A stretch of DNA of 64,000 nt, from assembly GCF_003987185.1 (NCBI RefSeq), contig NZ_PIPS01000003.1, positions 62,001 to 126,000 on the forward strand, read 5' to 3'. A model generated the notes under the pieces. That model was given only the letters and a program-made list of their open reading frames with translations. It was not told the DNA's origin and ran no database searches. Numbering within the stretch: the first letter of the stretch is position 1; each line of letters opens with the position of its first letter. This document shows, in pieces, positions 47,705 through 58,350 of the stretch. The stretch is from Idiomarina aquatica (GTDB lineage Bacteria; Pseudomonadota; Gammaproteobacteria; Enterobacterales; Alteromonadaceae). A program made the position numbers and the translations under genes.

Positions 47705-50092
47705 GTGAAAGTCGTAAACGCAATCGCCAGTGCAATGTTACTGGCAGGACTAGCAGGCTGTAACAGCGGAACTACCGAAGCCGCCAGTCAGGTGGCGCCG
47801 GGCGCACCGGGGGAAACACCGTTTTGGGCCTATTCGGGTAAAACCGGCATCGGCACTTCTTATGAAGCGTATCAACAGGGGCACTATGACGACGCCAGTG
47901 CCACCGGCACGGTTTCCAAGGTCTGGTTCTCGCTGGCTAAAGGGATGATCACGGAAACCATGTTTGGCCTTATTCACCAAGCGCAAATCCGTGACTTACA
48001 GTTTATCGTCAGCGGCGATGATTTTGTGGTGGCAGAGTCAGATGGGCTGAAAAATACCGTGGAATACCTGCATGTGGATGAGCAGGGCCGGCCGCTGTCG
48101 TTGGCGTATCGCGTGACCAGTGAGGATAGCCAGGGACGTTTTCGCATCATCAAAGACATCTTTACCGATCCTGATGCGCAATCGCTGATGGTTCGTGTGC
48201 GCTTTGAAGCTAATCAACCGGGGCTTACCGCTCACGTGCAGGTGAACCCTTATGTGAACAACGATGGCGTCGATGACCGTGCTAAGGTCCAGGGTGATGC
48301 GTTAGTGGCCTACTCCGGCGAACATTACCTGACGTTACAAAGTGAACAAGGTTTAAAACAAGGTTCGGTAGGCTTTATGGGCACATCCGACCGCTATTCT
48401 CAATTACAAACCTCAGGCGAACTGACGCGCTATCAGAGCACCGGTGAGCAACCCGGTAATGTGTCTATGAGTGCGACCCTGGGTGAGATCTCAGAAGTGG
48501 CCGAATTTGATTTGGTACTGAGTTACGGTAACAGCGAACAACAGGCCAGAGAGCAGGGGCAACAGACCTTGAAGCGCGGATACGATACCGTGCTGGCGCA
48601 TTACAACGGTGAGGGTGACGCGATTGGCTGGCAAGATTATCTGCAAAGCTTGAACCTTGAAGAAATGTACGGCGCCACTACGGATGGTGGCAAATTACTG
48701 AATACCAGTGCCCTGGTGCTCAAAGCTCAGGAAGACAAAACCTATGCTGGCGCGTTGATTGCGTCGTTATCAAACCCTTGGGGCGATACGGTTTCTGCCG
48801 AACAGGGTAAAACGGGCTATAAAGCGGTTTGGGTGCGCGACTTTTATCAAGTAGCGATGGCGTTTCTGGCGCTGGGCGACACCGAAACGGCTAAAGCCGC
48901 GTTCAGTTACTTGCCGAAGGTACAAGTCAGAGAGGATACGCCGGGAAATCAGGGGGATACCGGTTGGTTCCTGCAAAAAACCCACGTTGACGGCGAATTG
49001 GAATGGGTGGCAGTACAGCTTGATCAAACCTCGATGCCGATCATGCTGGCCTGGAAACTCTATAAAAACGGCGTGCTGTCAGAAACTGAGCTGAGCCAGT
49101 GGTACGAATCAATGCTTAAGCCTGCGGCCGATTTTCTGGTTGACGGAGGTTTAGCGAAAATATTGTGGAATGATACTCAGATCACGCCGCCTTATACCCA
49201 GCAGGAGCGTTGGGAAGAGCAGGCAGGCTACTCTCCGTCTACCATTGCCGCCACGGTAACTGGCCTGATAACCGCCAGCGAGATCGCCGCTCTGAGCGGT
49301 GACCAGGAAAACGCACAACGCTACCTGGAAACCGCGCGGGAGTATGAACAGGATATCGAAGCTTTGATGTTCACAACGGAGGGTACGCTGGAGGGCGATG
49401 CAGCTGACGGTCAATATTTTGTGCGCATCGCGCAGGATGAAAACGTCAATGCAGACACCAAACTGGCAGCCAATAATGGTCGTCCGGGGATGGATAAAAA
49501 ACTGATCCTTGATGGTGGCTTTTTAGAGCTGGTGCGTTACGGCGTGCGTTCTGCTGATAGTCCGTCGATTGTGGCGTCGTTACCGGAATATGACGATCAA
49601 AGCCTAGAGCATAAGCTACGGGTTAAATACACCTTTATGAACGATCAAGGGCAAAGCTTCCCCGGCTGGCGCCGTTATGGCAATGATGGCTACGGCGAGG
49701 ATCAGGAGCTAGGCACTAATTATGCTGAAGGCGGCAACCAGACGGCAGGTCAACGTGGCCGCGTCTGGCCGTTCTTTACCGGTGAGCGGGGGCATTATGA
49801 AATCGCCGCTGCGAAAGCCAGTGACGGCGACCTGACGGACGCGCAGTACCAACGGATTAAAAACACCTATGTGTTGGGAATGGAAGCATTTGCGAACCAA
49901 GGCATGATGTTACCGGAACAGGTATGGGACGGCGTCGGGGTCAATCCTTTCGGTTATGAGGTTGGCGAAGGCACCAACTCAGCCACACCATTGGCGTGGA
50001 CTCATGCCGAATACGTTAAGCTGTTACGCTCGCTGAGTGACGAAGCGGTATGGGATAATTATCCGCTTGTGGAACAGAAGCTCGCTGACTGA
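47705..50092 (+). CDS. Glucoamylase-type glucan 1,4-alpha-glucosidase lipoprotein, GH15
   Basis: 795 residues from a GTG preceded by GAGGGTG. Lipoprotein signal with lipobox LAGC (Cys near residue 19). An N-terminal beta-sandwich domain (about 30-290) is followed by an alpha/alpha-barrel with GYKAVWVRDFYQ, DGELEWVAVQLDQTSM and PSTIAATVTGLITASEIA, the last near the catalytic Glu regions of GH15. Releases glucose or trims maltodextrins in the periplasm. Last of the plus-strand group, followed by a strong terminator shared with the LacI-type gene. Confidence 0.87.
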   Translation: MKVVNAIASAMLLAGLAGCNSGTTEAASQVAPGAPGETPFWAYSGKTGIGTSYEAYQQGHYDDASATGTVSKVWFSLAKGMITETMFGLIHQAQIRDLQFIVSGDDFVVAESDGLKNTVEYLHVDEQGRPLSLAYRVTSEDSQGRFRIIKDIFTDPDAQSLMVRVRFEANQPGLTAHVQVNPYVNNDGVDDRAKVQGDALVAYSGEHYLTLQSEQGLKQGSVGFMGTSDRYSQLQTSGELTRYQSTGEQPGNVSMSATLGEISEVAEFDLVLSYGNSEQQAREQGQQTLKRGYDTVLAHYNGEGDAIGWQDYLQSLNLEEMYGATTDGGKLLNTSALVLKAQEDKTYAGALIASLSNPWGDTVSAEQGKTGYKAVWVRDFYQVAMAFLALGDTETAKAAFSYLPKVQVREDTPGNQGDTGWFLQKTHVDGELEWVAVQLDQTSMPIMLAWKLYKNGVLSETELSQWYESMLKPAADFLVDGGLAKILWNDTQITPPYTQQERWEEQAGYSPSTIAATVTGLITASEIAALSGDQENAQRYLETAREYEQDIEALMFTTEGTLEGDAADGQYFVRIAQDENVNADTKLAANNGRPGMDKKLILDGGFLELVRYGVRSADSPSIVASLPEYDDQSLEHKLRVKYTFMNDQGQSFPGWRRYGNDGYGEDQELGTNYAEGGNQTAGQRGRVWPFFTGERGHYEIAAAKASDGDLTDAQYQRIKNTYVLGMEAFANQGMMLPEQVWDGVGVNPFGYEVGEGTNSATPLAWTHAEYVKLLRSLSDEAVWDNYPLVEQKLAD

Positions 50093-50112
50093 ATGACCGT
50101 CTGATGAGTATT

Positions 50113-50142
50113 AGCCGCCAGCGTTTATCTGGCGGCTTTTTT
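50113..50142. terminator. Terminator after the glucoamylase gene
   Basis: Perfect 9-bp stem AGCCGCCAG (50113-50121) with CTGGCGGCT (50129-50137) and a T6 run. It lies between convergent genes. Confidence 0.9.
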
Positions 50143-50145
50143 GTC

Positions 50146-51174
50146 TTATAAACAACTCGATTGGCGTACGATCAGTTTGGGCGGCAAAATGCTGTTGGCC
50201 ACATCAACGTCTTTATCAGCAATCAGGTTCAGCAGATTTGCCACCAACATTTGTCCGGCTAAGGTCGTATTTTGCTGTACGGTCGACAACGGAGGACTGC
50301 AAAAACGGGCGACCGCGATATCGTCAAAACCCACCACTGAAACGTCTTTAGGAACACTTAAGCCGGCTTCTTGCAGCGCTCTAATCGCACCAATAGCAAT
50401 TAAGTCACTGGCACCGAACAGGGCGTTAAACGTGATGTTATTGGCAAGCAGTGATTTGGTTGCTTGATAACCGGACTCTTCGGTGGAAATCGCGGTTGCC
50501 ATTTTGCGCTCGCTACAGTGTTTACCGTGCTCCTGTAGGCGATTTTCAAAGCCATTGAAGCGGGCGCTAAACTCGGGGCTGTGATGTGAGGCATCGCCAA
50601 TGAAGGCACAGTCGGTGCGACCGAGCTCAATAAAGTGTTCGGCGACCAGCCGTCCCCCATGCTCGTTATCGCAGCTTACCGTCAGCTCAGGTCGGCCATC
50701 AACGCTGGCGCCCCAGCAAACAAATTTGGTGTCTGTGTCCAACAGCCGGGCAAACTTGGCCTGATAGTCGATGTAGTCGCCATAGCCGAGCAATATGATG
50801 CCGTCGGCGCGATGGCTTTCGGCATAGTCCGCATGCCAGTCGTTGCTGCTGGATTGAAACGAAACGAGTAAGTCATAGCCTTCTTTCGCACAGGCACGGG
50901 TAATCGAACCCAACATGGATAAAAAGAACGGATTAATTTGTGAATCGTCAGAAGTAGGATCTTCAAACAACAATACCGCCAGGGTAGAGCTTTGTTGCGC
51001 ACGCAAATTACTGGCGTTTTTATCCACCTTGTAATTAAGCTCGCGGGCAATTTCAACGACCCGTCGGCGTGTTTCCTCATTAACCAGCGGACTGCCTCGC
51101 AGCGCACGGGAAACCGTCGACTGAGAAACCCCGGCTCTATGAGCTATATCGAAAGAAGTGGCTTTACCTTTCAT
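50146..51174 (-). CDS. LacI-family transcriptional regulator of the maltodextrin locus
   Basis: 342 residues from the ATG at 51174, chosen for AGGA 6 bases upstream and because the helix-turn-helix then begins near the N terminus (TSFDIAHRAGVSQSTVSRAL, residues about 5-24). The rest is a periplasmic-binding-protein-like sensor domain with the conserved VPKDVSVVGFDDI near its end. LacI proteins bind palindromes with a central CG, as in the 41.0-41.3 kb operators. It probably represses the locus until maltose binds. Often called MalR in this group. Confidence 0.85.
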   Translation of the reverse strand: MKGKATSFDIAHRAGVSQSTVSRALRGSPLVNEETRRRVVEIARELNYKVDKNASNLRAQQSSTLAVLLFEDPTSDDSQINPFFLSMLGSITRACAKEGYDLLVSFQSSSNDWHADYAESHRADGIILLGYGDYIDYQAKFARLLDTDTKFVCWGASVDGRPELTVSCDNEHGGRLVAEHFIELGRTDCAFIGDASHHSPEFSARFNGFENRLQEHGKHCSERKMATAISTEESGYQATKSLLANNITFNALFGASDLIAIGAIRALQEAGLSVPKDVSVVGFDDIAVARFCSPPLSTVQQNTTLAGQMLVANLLNLIADKDVDVANSILPPKLIVRQSSCL

Positions 51175-51322
51175 ATCGTTCCTCGTAATCCGTGCGCGGT
51201 GGCTCAGAGTAATACAGCTGCGCAAAATATTCCTTTAAATTCGCATATATTCTTGTTTTTATGCCTTAAGGAATAGGAAAGAATACTGTGGAACCCTCAC
51301 ATCTCACATAAGGAACAAGGAT

Positions 51323-52042
51323 ATGGTACTTGGAGAGCTCCTTAAACAACGACGTATCGAGTTGCATCTTAGCCAGTCAGAGTTAGCTGAGCAAGTCGGT
51401 ATTGAGCAGTCTTACCTATCGAAATTGGAAAGTGAACGATCACTTCCGTCAGATGATGTACTGAAGACATGGCTCAGCGCACTAGAACTCACCATAGGGC
51501 AGGTGGCAGAACAGTTTGATCCAAGTTATCTACAAGGACGCTTGCGACAGATTCCATCGATTGATGCTTATTTACGAGAACAAACCGCAAATTATCAGCG
51601 TCAACGACGGGGCTGGTTAACCATTTGCGGACTGCTTATCGCGCTCTCATTACCGACGTTTTACAGTGGCTACACCAAGGTTCTTTTCCCTGAACTAACC
51701 TACCAATATATGTCTCCGGGCATATTATTGATGGGTGAAAACCCTAATTATTATCGTAATTGGAATGATACGGTCGTTGGTTTTGACGAATTGGAGAAGC
51801 TCTCAAAACGGATGGCTGAGCGCTCAAACCCAGATATCATGATACTGACCGACTATCGGGGAAAACAATTCACGGTGCCGGCACCTGAGGCGGATGATCC
51901 CAATATCAAACGGACCTACTACATCGACGGAACCATTCAACAGCCTCGAGTGATTAATGGTGTTTTGCAAGCGTTCGGTTTGTTTTTGCTGATGTGTGGG
52001 GTGCTAGGCATTGCGCTTGAACGTCGTCTGCTCAATAAGTAA
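51323..52042 (+). CDS. XRE-type helix-turn-helix protein with two membrane helices
   Basis: 239 residues: N-terminal XRE helix-turn-helix (about 1-62; RRIELHLSQSELAEQVGIEQ and SYLSKLESERSLPS), a membrane helix at about 95-112, an extracytoplasmic domain of about 100 residues (with GFDELEKLSKRMAERS and an acidic/Pro segment), and a second membrane helix at about 211-230. This puts a DNA-binding domain and an external domain on one membrane protein. AAGGAACAAGG precedes the ATG. No family was recognised for the external domain. It is divergent from the LacI gene. Confidence 0.7.
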   Translation: MVLGELLKQRRIELHLSQSELAEQVGIEQSYLSKLESERSLPSDDVLKTWLSALELTIGQVAEQFDPSYLQGRLRQIPSIDAYLREQTANYQRQRRGWLTICGLLIALSLPTFYSGYTKVLFPELTYQYMSPGILLMGENPNYYRNWNDTVVGFDELEKLSKRMAERSNPDIMILTDYRGKQFTVPAPEADDPNIKRTYYIDGTIQQPRVINGVLQAFGLFLLMCGVLGIALERRLLNK

Positions 52043-52101
52043 TTTATGGGATGCTGAGTTATGCTAATCTCAGATACAACAGAACCAACAGGAAGCAATT
52101 C

Positions 52102-53649
52102 GTGAAACACTCCATCAACACACCCAATCGCTATTTCAGCGTTTTAGCGACGTTGCTGTTAGCAACGGTTTCGCTAACCGTGATGGCGCAAGATAATGAG
52201 CCAGCGCCTGACGAACAGCCGGTTGCTGAACCCAAGCAGTTTGTGTCCGAGCATAGCGGCACCTTTAACGGAGCACGCATCGACTATCGGGTTAACGCGG
52301 GCGAGACCTACCTGAACAATGCTGAGGGTGAACCGGCCGCGAGCATTTTCTCCTTCGATTACATTGCCGAGGAGGATGAAAACCGCCCGGTGACGTTTAT
52401 CTGGAATGGGGGGCCCGGCTCGTCGTCGAATTGGTTGCATATGGGGGGCTACGGTCCGAAACGCATCGTGGTGCCGAGTGAGGCAGAGCACCCGGGGGCA
52501 GCGCCGTACACGCTTAAGGATGCCCCCGAAACGATACTTGATGTGACGGACATGGTGTTTGTCGATCCGGTTGGTACGGGCTTTTCTCGTGCCATTGGCC
52601 AGGGGAAGAAAGAAGATTTTTGGGGGCTGACTGAGGATGCGGAGTCGATGGCGGCGTTCATTGCGGAATGGCTGACCAACAACAACCGCTGGAACTCACC
52701 GGTGTTTTTACTGGGGGAGAGCTTTGGTACTACCCGCGCGGCTGCTGTCGCTAAGGTGTTGCTCGATGACTATCTGATTAACGTCAACGGCATCGTGTTT
52801 GTCTCTCAGGCCTTGGATTACCAAGGCTCTACGCCTTATGTGGATGACAATATCATCTCTTATATCACCTACATCCCGACCATGGCGGCGACGGCTTGGT
52901 ATCACGGAAAAGTTGATAATACCGGAGACTTTGAATCGTTCATTGCGGAAAGTCGTGAATTTGCCACTCAGGAACTGCTGCCGGCGTTATTTCAGGGCAA
53001 TTTGTTGAGCGATGACGAACGCGCACGACTGGTCAGCGAGCTGCAACGGTTCACGGGGCTAAGTAAAACCTATATCGAACAAGTCGATTTGCGCATTAAT
53101 GCCTTCCGTTTTGCCAAAGAATTAAGGCGTGATGAGGGCGTTGCGGTCGGTCTGCTTGATAGTCGCTATACCAAAGACGAACGCGACGATGTCGCGGCAC
53201 GTCCGCAAGACGATGCGGCTCGTGCGATTTCACCGGCCTACAAAGCCTCACTTATGCATTACATGAGAAATGAGCTGGGCATTGACTGGAACCGCCGTTA
53301 CTTAAACCCATCGGACCCGGAATTGTCCGGTAAGTGGCGCTGGAGTCCGTTACCGGAAGGCCGCTCGTGGGAGCCACACTACGTCAATACGGCGCCGGAT
53401 CTGGCGTCGGTGCTAAGAAGCAATCCAGCGCTTAAAGTCATGGTGGGGTCGGGCTATTATGACCTTGTCACGCCGTTTTTCGATGCGGAATATACGCTTA
53501 ACCGCCACGGCATCGCTCGCGATGACATCATTTACCGTTACTATCACGGTGGCCACATGATGTACGTGCATGAACCTTCGCGCAAAGCCTTGTTGGATGA
53601 CACGCGTCAGTTTATTCGTGCGCAATTGGAAACAATGAGTTTCCAGTGA
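52102..53649 (+). CDS. Secreted S10-family serine carboxypeptidase
   Basis: About 515 residues from the GTG at 52102, preferred over 52051 because AGGAAG lies upstream and the signal peptide (ending LTVMAQ) then starts normally. Catalytic features: oxyanion motif WNGGPGSSSNW, nucleophile Ser in LLGESFGTTR, Asp in GYYDLVTPFF and His in HGGHMMYVH. Acts outside the cytoplasm on peptide C termini. It follows the XRE membrane gene by 59 bases and may share its transcript. Confidence 0.87.
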   Translation: MKHSINTPNRYFSVLATLLLATVSLTVMAQDNEPAPDEQPVAEPKQFVSEHSGTFNGARIDYRVNAGETYLNNAEGEPAASIFSFDYIAEEDENRPVTFIWNGGPGSSSNWLHMGGYGPKRIVVPSEAEHPGAAPYTLKDAPETILDVTDMVFVDPVGTGFSRAIGQGKKEDFWGLTEDAESMAAFIAEWLTNNNRWNSPVFLLGESFGTTRAAAVAKVLLDDYLINVNGIVFVSQALDYQGSTPYVDDNIISYITYIPTMAATAWYHGKVDNTGDFESFIAESREFATQELLPALFQGNLLSDDERARLVSELQRFTGLSKTYIEQVDLRINAFRFAKELRRDEGVAVGLLDSRYTKDERDDVAARPQDDAARAISPAYKASLMHYMRNELGIDWNRRYLNPSDPELSGKWRWSPLPEGRSWEPHYVNTAPDLASVLRSNPALKVMVGSGYYDLVTPFFDAEYTLNRHGIARDDIIYRYYHGGHMMYVHEPSRKALLDDTRQFIRAQLETMSFQ

Positions 53650-53714
53650 GGTACTTTTTAGCGCATTATTAAACAATAAAATGGTTCCTGTCTTTTAACA
53701 GAGGAGTCAGGAAC

Positions 53715-53888
53715 ATGTTTAATCGCAAACAATTTATCAGTGTGCTGGGCGAAATGGCGCGTGGCTTGATGTTTTCTGAGGGTAATACCAAAGTGAACGT
53801 TGAACATCCTAAGCCAATGATTAAGCCCCATGGTTACGATGATTTGATGAGGAAAGTTGAGCAGAAATGCTGTGTCGGCTGCTGCTGA
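53715..53888 (+). CDS. 57-residue Cys-rich-tailed microprotein
   Basis: Begins MFNRKQFISVLGEMARGLMF and ends with KVEQKCCVGCC, a four-cysteine tail. GAGGAGTCAGGAAC precedes the ATG. The cysteines could bind metal or form a redox site. No family was recognised. It lies 19 bases before the LysR gene on the same strand, so the two may be cotranscribed. Confidence 0.55.
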   Translation: MFNRKQFISVLGEMARGLMFSEGNTKVNVEHPKPMIKPHGYDDLMRKVEQKCCVGCC

Positions 53889-53906
53889 ATTTTTTCGGGA
53901 GAGTCA

Positions 53907-54803
53907 ATGTTTGAGCGTTTATCCGACATGGCAACCTTTGCCGCAGTGGCAGAGGCTGCCAGCTTTACACGTGCCGCTGAACAGCTGGGGGTCACAAAAG
54001 GCTCGGTAAGTAAGGCAGTCAACCGTCTTGAAAGCCACCTTGGGGTGAAGCTGTTGCGCAGAACCACACGTCGACTGTCACTCACCGGCGAAGGTGAACA
54101 GTTTCTTCGGCATTGCCAGGTGATTGTTTCAGAGGCTCAGTTAGCCGAAGAACATATGGGTGAGTACCAAAGTGAGCCTAAAGGCACGGTATCGGTCTCG
54201 GCTCCGGTAAATTTCGGCGCTGCGCAACTGGCACCGCATATTGACCAGTTGTTGTCTAAATTCCCGCACCTGAATATTCACCTGACACTGTCTGATGAAG
54301 TGGTTGCCTTTAAAGAACAGGATGTGGATATCGCGATACGTTGCGGCGAACTGCGAGATTCGGCGCTCTATTACCGACGCTTGAAACCGTTAAGGCACGT
54401 TGTCGTTGCCTCGCCGGCGTATTTGAACCGCTTTGGCGAGCCCGCTAGCCCTGAGGAGTTGAGCGTTGATCAGTCGTCGCATTGGTGCATACCAAGGAAC
54501 CCTTCGGCGTTGGGAAGCCGCTGGCATTTTTATCGCGGCGGGGAAGAGATAACGGTTCCTGTGCGTGGACGTTTTTTTAGCAATGAAAACCGCGCCATAA
54601 AACAGGCTGCCCGCAATGGACTGGGTATTGCGTTCCTGCCGGAATACTCGGTTGCCGAGCTCCTCGAAAGTGGAGAACTCAAGCAGCTACTGAATGCGTT
54701 TATGCCGCCGCCAACCCCCGTCAGCTTGCTGTTCGAAACGCGCCAATACGCAAGCTCTGCGGTCAATGAAACCATCAATTTTTTAGAGCAAAAATTAGGC
54801 TAA
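53907..54803 (+). CDS. LysR-family transcriptional regulator
   Basis: 298 residues with the LysR N-terminal winged helix-turn-helix (DMATFAAVAEAASFTRAAEQ, LGVTKGSVSKAVNRLE) and a substrate-binding effector domain of the type-2 periplasmic-binding fold. Similar to the AaeR/DmlR/PtxR-like group. GGGAG precedes the ATG. Target genes are not evident from the context. Confidence 0.9.
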   Translation: MFERLSDMATFAAVAEAASFTRAAEQLGVTKGSVSKAVNRLESHLGVKLLRRTTRRLSLTGEGEQFLRHCQVIVSEAQLAEEHMGEYQSEPKGTVSVSAPVNFGAAQLAPHIDQLLSKFPHLNIHLTLSDEVVAFKEQDVDIAIRCGELRDSALYYRRLKPLRHVVVASPAYLNRFGEPASPEELSVDQSSHWCIPRNPSALGSRWHFYRGGEEITVPVRGRFFSNENRAIKQAARNGLGIAFLPEYSVAELLESGELKQLLNAFMPPPTPVSLLFETRQYASSAVNETINFLEQKLG

Positions 54804-54918
54804 CCCCCTTGTTTTGGGCTTTGTAAGGATATTACGTATATATACGCATTGCGAGACTCTTTAGAGAACCTTAAAATTCCACTCTGCACAGAAGTTGTTC
54901 CCGTTCTAAGGAGAGAGT

Positions 54919-55122
54919 GTGAAGCGGTTTTATATCGAAATCGGCCAAAAAGATGATGGCCAGCAAGCGCGTTTACTGCATAAAGAAGATTGTCAAAAAC
55001 TGAAAAATCCAGAACGTGCTGTTTCGTTGTCCAGAAGCCCAACATCCAGCCGAGCCCTGGAAGAAGCTCAACGACTGTTCCGTGATACCCAAAAGTGCCC
55101 ACACTGCGCCACCGGCGACTGA
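54919..55122 (+). CDS. 67-residue hypothetical protein with CPHC motif
   Basis: Starts at a GTG after AAGGAGAG. A short beta start (MKRFYIEIGQKDDG), a central HKEDCQKL and a terminal KCPHCATGD give three Cys and one nearby His, a possible zinc ribbon. No family was recognised. It is convergent with the EAL-HDOD gene, 4 bases apart. A palindrome CGTATATATACG (54834-54845) lies upstream of it. Confidence 0.5.
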   Translation: MKRFYIEIGQKDDGQQARLLHKEDCQKLKNPERAVSLSRSPTSSRALEEAQRLFRDTQKCPHCATGD

Positions 55123-55126
55123 TTCA

Positions 55127-56329
55127 CTAAGTTCGCGGTAGCGGCTCGATAATAATGCTGTTAAGTAGCGCCACCACTTTAACGAATTCTTCGTTTAACA
55201 GACTGACAAGTTTGGGGTGGTAGCGTCCCACGCTTTGTTGCTCAAAATCTTCGATGATATTGAGCAGTCGACCCAGAGGACCCGCCCGTTGCGTCAGTGC
55301 CTGACTTACTGCGGTGGAAACATGAATTTCTTCCAATAGATGTTCCAGGCTGGTTCCGTTGAGCCGGTCAAATAACGACAGCAATCCACAAAAGAAAGCC
55401 GTTCCGGGCGAAACGTCGGAGGTTTTCTTGGCTAAAGCCTCCGCTAAAAGTGCCCGCATTAATACCGTCCGCAGTTGTAACTTCTGAATGGGGTCGTGAC
55501 GCGACAGCGTAACGGCCGCAACAATGGACTTGAGTTTGGTCAGGCCAACCGAAAGCACCGCCTGCTTAATCGTGCTAACGGGCTTAGAACGCAGATGATC
55601 CGCGGTATTGGTTTGCTTCATCAGCACATAACACAGGTACGGCTGTTGAATTAATGACTGTTCAATGAGCTTTAAATCGGACTCTGGATCGGATAACAAC
55701 TGCAGTAATTTAAGCTCGGCGATAGGGTTGCTCTGGCGCTTTGCAGGTGCTGCCTCAAGCGTCTTTAATGGTGAAAAGACATTGCCTTGAAACATCGCAT
55801 AGCCGTCATTACGGGCTTTGCTGAGGGCTTCTGAGCAATTGAGCTGGCGTATCAAGTGCTGGTAGGATGAAACGCTCGAACTTGTGATTTGGTTTTGCTC
55901 AATAAATTGATCATGGGTTAGTATGTCAAACAACTCTTTAAACTCGTTTTTTAGTTCACCGAATTTGTCGTGAGGGCAAGCAAGGCGAAGTCCACGTTTT
56001 TTGAGTCCCAACAATAAGGATGCTAAACCAAGGTCTAGTGACTCTGGGTCAAGCAATTCGATAATGAGTTTGTTGGGTAAGATTTCAACTAAATCCTTGT
56101 CAGCAACCCAATGTATTGGTGCTTTAATCATCAGGGTGCGCTCCCCTATTAAACTGGGTAACCCCAGCTCTAATAGAGCTGTGGAGCAGGCTCTTGCCGT
56201 GGCTTCTACGGGATCAACAAAGTGTACACCGGTTTTCTTGTCAGCTGAGTAATAACTTAGCTCGTCAGCAATATGGCGAAAGTTACGGTCGCATATTGGC
56301 TGTAAAGCAATGCAATAGTTAGTTGACAT
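55127..56329 (-). CDS. EAL-HDOD signalling protein
   Basis: 400 residues: an N-terminal EAL-like domain (about 1-185; starts with [11 protein letters not shown], typical of YuxH-type degenerate EAL) and a C-terminal HDOD domain (about 195-385). The EAL catalytic residues are not obvious (LIIELLDPE), so cyclic-di-GMP hydrolysis is unlikely. Last gene of the chemosensory operon; its start overlaps the hybrid kinase stop by 11 bases, implying it is an output or target of that pathway. Confidence 0.75.
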   Translation of the reverse strand: MSTNYCIALQPICDRNFRHIADELSYYSADKKTGVHFVDPVEATARACSTALLELGLPSLIGERTLMIKAPIHWVADKDLVEILPNKLIIELLDPESLDLGLASLLLGLKKRGLRLACPHDKFGELKNEFKELFDILTHDQFIEQNQITSSSVSSYQHLIRQLNCSEALSKARNDGYAMFQGNVFSPLKTLEAAPAKRQSNPIAELKLLQLLSDPESDLKLIEQSLIQQPYLCYVLMKQTNTADHLRSKPVSTIKQAVLSVGLTKLKSIVAAVTLSRHDPIQKLQLRTVLMRALLAEALAKKTSDVSPGTAFFCGLLSLFDRLNGTSLEHLLEEIHVSTAVSQALTQRAGPLGRLLNIIEDFEQQSVGRYHPKLVSLLNEEFVKVVALLNSIIIEPLPRT

Positions 56330-58346
56330 GGGTATCCCCTAAAATCTTTTGCGGAAAATCATCGGGTATGCTTTCAACCCATTCAAAAACGGCTGATATT
56401 TCATTTTCTAATTTTTCCACCGGGGCATGACGGAGTTTTTGTTCTAAATCTGCAGCAGCTCTGCTCGCATCATTAAGGCCGAAAGATGCAAAAGAAGACT
56501 TTAGAGTATGTGCGGCGATTATGGCCTGTTGCTGTTCTCCGCGAAGATCACGAAGGTGCTTGGTGAGTGATTTTTTGAACAGCTGAAAGGCTTCAAAAAA
56601 TAATTCCAAATCATCATCCATCATGGCTAATGCTGCAGATACGTCTGCCTTGGTCGGCTCACGCCGTTGTGACAATGGTTCCGGTTCGGCAAACTCGCCT
56701 GTTAATAATTCATCTAAGGTGGGAAGTTCTGCGCTCGGTGAATGATTGACAAGGACACGATCGATTTCACGCAATAGGTGACGATGGTCTATTGGCTTGC
56801 TGACGAAGCCCTCAATACCAGCTTCCTGATACTGCTTTTTGTGCTCCAACATGACATTTGCGGTTAAGGCAATAATTGGCGTACGGTGTAAATTCAATTC
56901 GTGCTCTAGTTCTCGAATCTTCAGGGTTGCGGCCAGACCGTCGAGTTTGGGCATCATAATATCCATCAGAATTACATCGAAGCGCTCAGTAGTGAATTTT
57001 TTAAGCGCTTCTTCACCATTCTCAGCGATTTCTAGCGTTACTGAGTGACGCTCCAAGACTTTGGTGATTAGCAGTTGATTTACCTGATGGTCTTCAGCGA
57101 GCAAAACTTTCAGCGGGTTCTCGCGATCGCTGCCAAGCACAAGTTCATCGGTCGCTGTACCGGATCCTGTCCTTAGTTGTAGAGTTTCTGCCAAATCTGC
57201 TTGTGTAACCGGTTTGGTCAGATAAGTGGGGATTCCGAGCCGTTTACATTTGTTGGCATCCCCGGATATCGGTGATGAACTGAGTATTCGGATAGCATTC
57301 GCCGGCATTAGTCCTTCTGATATGGCCGTCTGTGCGAGCTCAAAACCGTCCATACCGGGCATTCCTGCGTCTGAAATTAAATGGGTGAACCGATTGTCAG
57401 TATCTCTTAGCTTGAATAGGGCTTCTTCAGGACTGGATGCTGTTTCATGACATATGTGCAAGGAGTTAAGTAGTGCTGAAATCACGTGTCGGTTTACCGT
57501 TTCATCATCCACCAACAGCGCCCGTATATTGCTTGACTTATGAGAGGCCTCGCGTTTGAGAGCCGTGTCTGTTACCTCAACTGGAAGGCGAACAGTGAAA
57601 GCAGAGCCTTTACCCAGTTCACTCTCCAGATCGATACTGCCGTTCATCATATTCACTAATTCGCTACAGATGGTAAGACCAAGCCCCGAGCCTTCGTAGC
57701 GGCGATTTAAGTCGGCGTCTACCTGACTGAACGATTCGAAAATCCTGCGCTTATCAGAGGTATCAATACCTACACCGGTATCGCGTACAGTAAACAGCAG
57801 CTCGGCTTGAGAAGCCTGTAATGATGTAGCTAAAACAGTTAATTCGACGCTGCCAAAATCGGTAAATTTTATTGCGTTACTGAGCAGGTTGGTCAGGATT
57901 TGCCGAACCCGCATGGGGTCAATACATACAGTTTTTGGCAATTCAGACAAAACGGAATAAGTTAGTTTCAGTCCACGACTTTTCGCTGAAGGTGCGTGTG
58001 CCTTGATGACATCTCCGATAAAATCGAGTAGCTCTACGGACTCGTAGTTTAAGTCAAAATTTTTCGCTTCTATTTTGGATAGGTCGAGTAATAAGTTAAT
58101 AAGTTCAAGTAACTGATCGGCTGAATTTTTAGCAAGCTTAAGGAACTGACGTTGCTCAGCATTTAAATTCGTATCTAATACGATATCCAGCATCCCCATG
58201 ACGCCGTTCATGGGGGTACGTATTTCGTGACTCATATTGGCCAAGAACTGACTTTTGGCAATATTTGCAGCTTCTGCTTGTTGCGCTTTTTGTTCCAATT
58301 CGTGAATACGTTGCCTGAGTTCTTCAACTAACTGCTCGGAAAACAT
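56319..58346 (-). CDS. Soluble hybrid histidine kinase with two REC domains and HPt
   Basis: 675 residues without membrane helices. Order: short coiled coil (1-30), HisKA with phospho-acceptor in [11 protein letters not shown] (about 39-49), HATPase with [13 protein letters not shown] (about 220), a REC domain (about 275-395; Asp in [12 protein letters not shown]), a second REC (about 415-535; [13 protein letters not shown]) and an HPt domain (about 580-670; [13 protein letters not shown]). No sensory domain is present, so input may come from the chemosensory array or a bound partner. It is 4 bases after the CheD-REC stop. Confidence 0.9.
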   Translation of the reverse strand: MFSEQLVEELRQRIHELEQKAQQAEAANIAKSQFLANMSHEIRTPMNGVMGMLDIVLDTNLNAEQRQFLKLAKNSADQLLELINLLLDLSKIEAKNFDLNYESVELLDFIGDVIKAHAPSAKSRGLKLTYSVLSELPKTVCIDPMRVRQILTNLLSNAIKFTDFGSVELTVLATSLQASQAELLFTVRDTGVGIDTSDKRRIFESFSQVDADLNRRYEGSGLGLTICSELVNMMNGSIDLESELGKGSAFTVRLPVEVTDTALKREASHKSSNIRALLVDDETVNRHVISALLNSLHICHETASSPEEALFKLRDTDNRFTHLISDAGMPGMDGFELAQTAISEGLMPANAIRILSSSPISGDANKCKRLGIPTYLTKPVTQADLAETLQLRTGSGTATDELVLGSDRENPLKVLLAEDHQVNQLLITKVLERHSVTLEIAENGEEALKKFTTERFDVILMDIMMPKLDGLAATLKIRELEHELNLHRTPIIALTANVMLEHKKQYQEAGIEGFVSKPIDHRHLLREIDRVLVNHSPSAELPTLDELLTGEFAEPEPLSQRREPTKADVSAALAMMDDDLELFFEAFQLFKKSLTKHLRDLRGEQQQAIIAAHTLKSSFASFGLNDASRAAADLEQKLRHAPVEKLENEISAVFEWVESIPDDFPQKILGDTHVN

Positions 58347-58350
58347 AATA

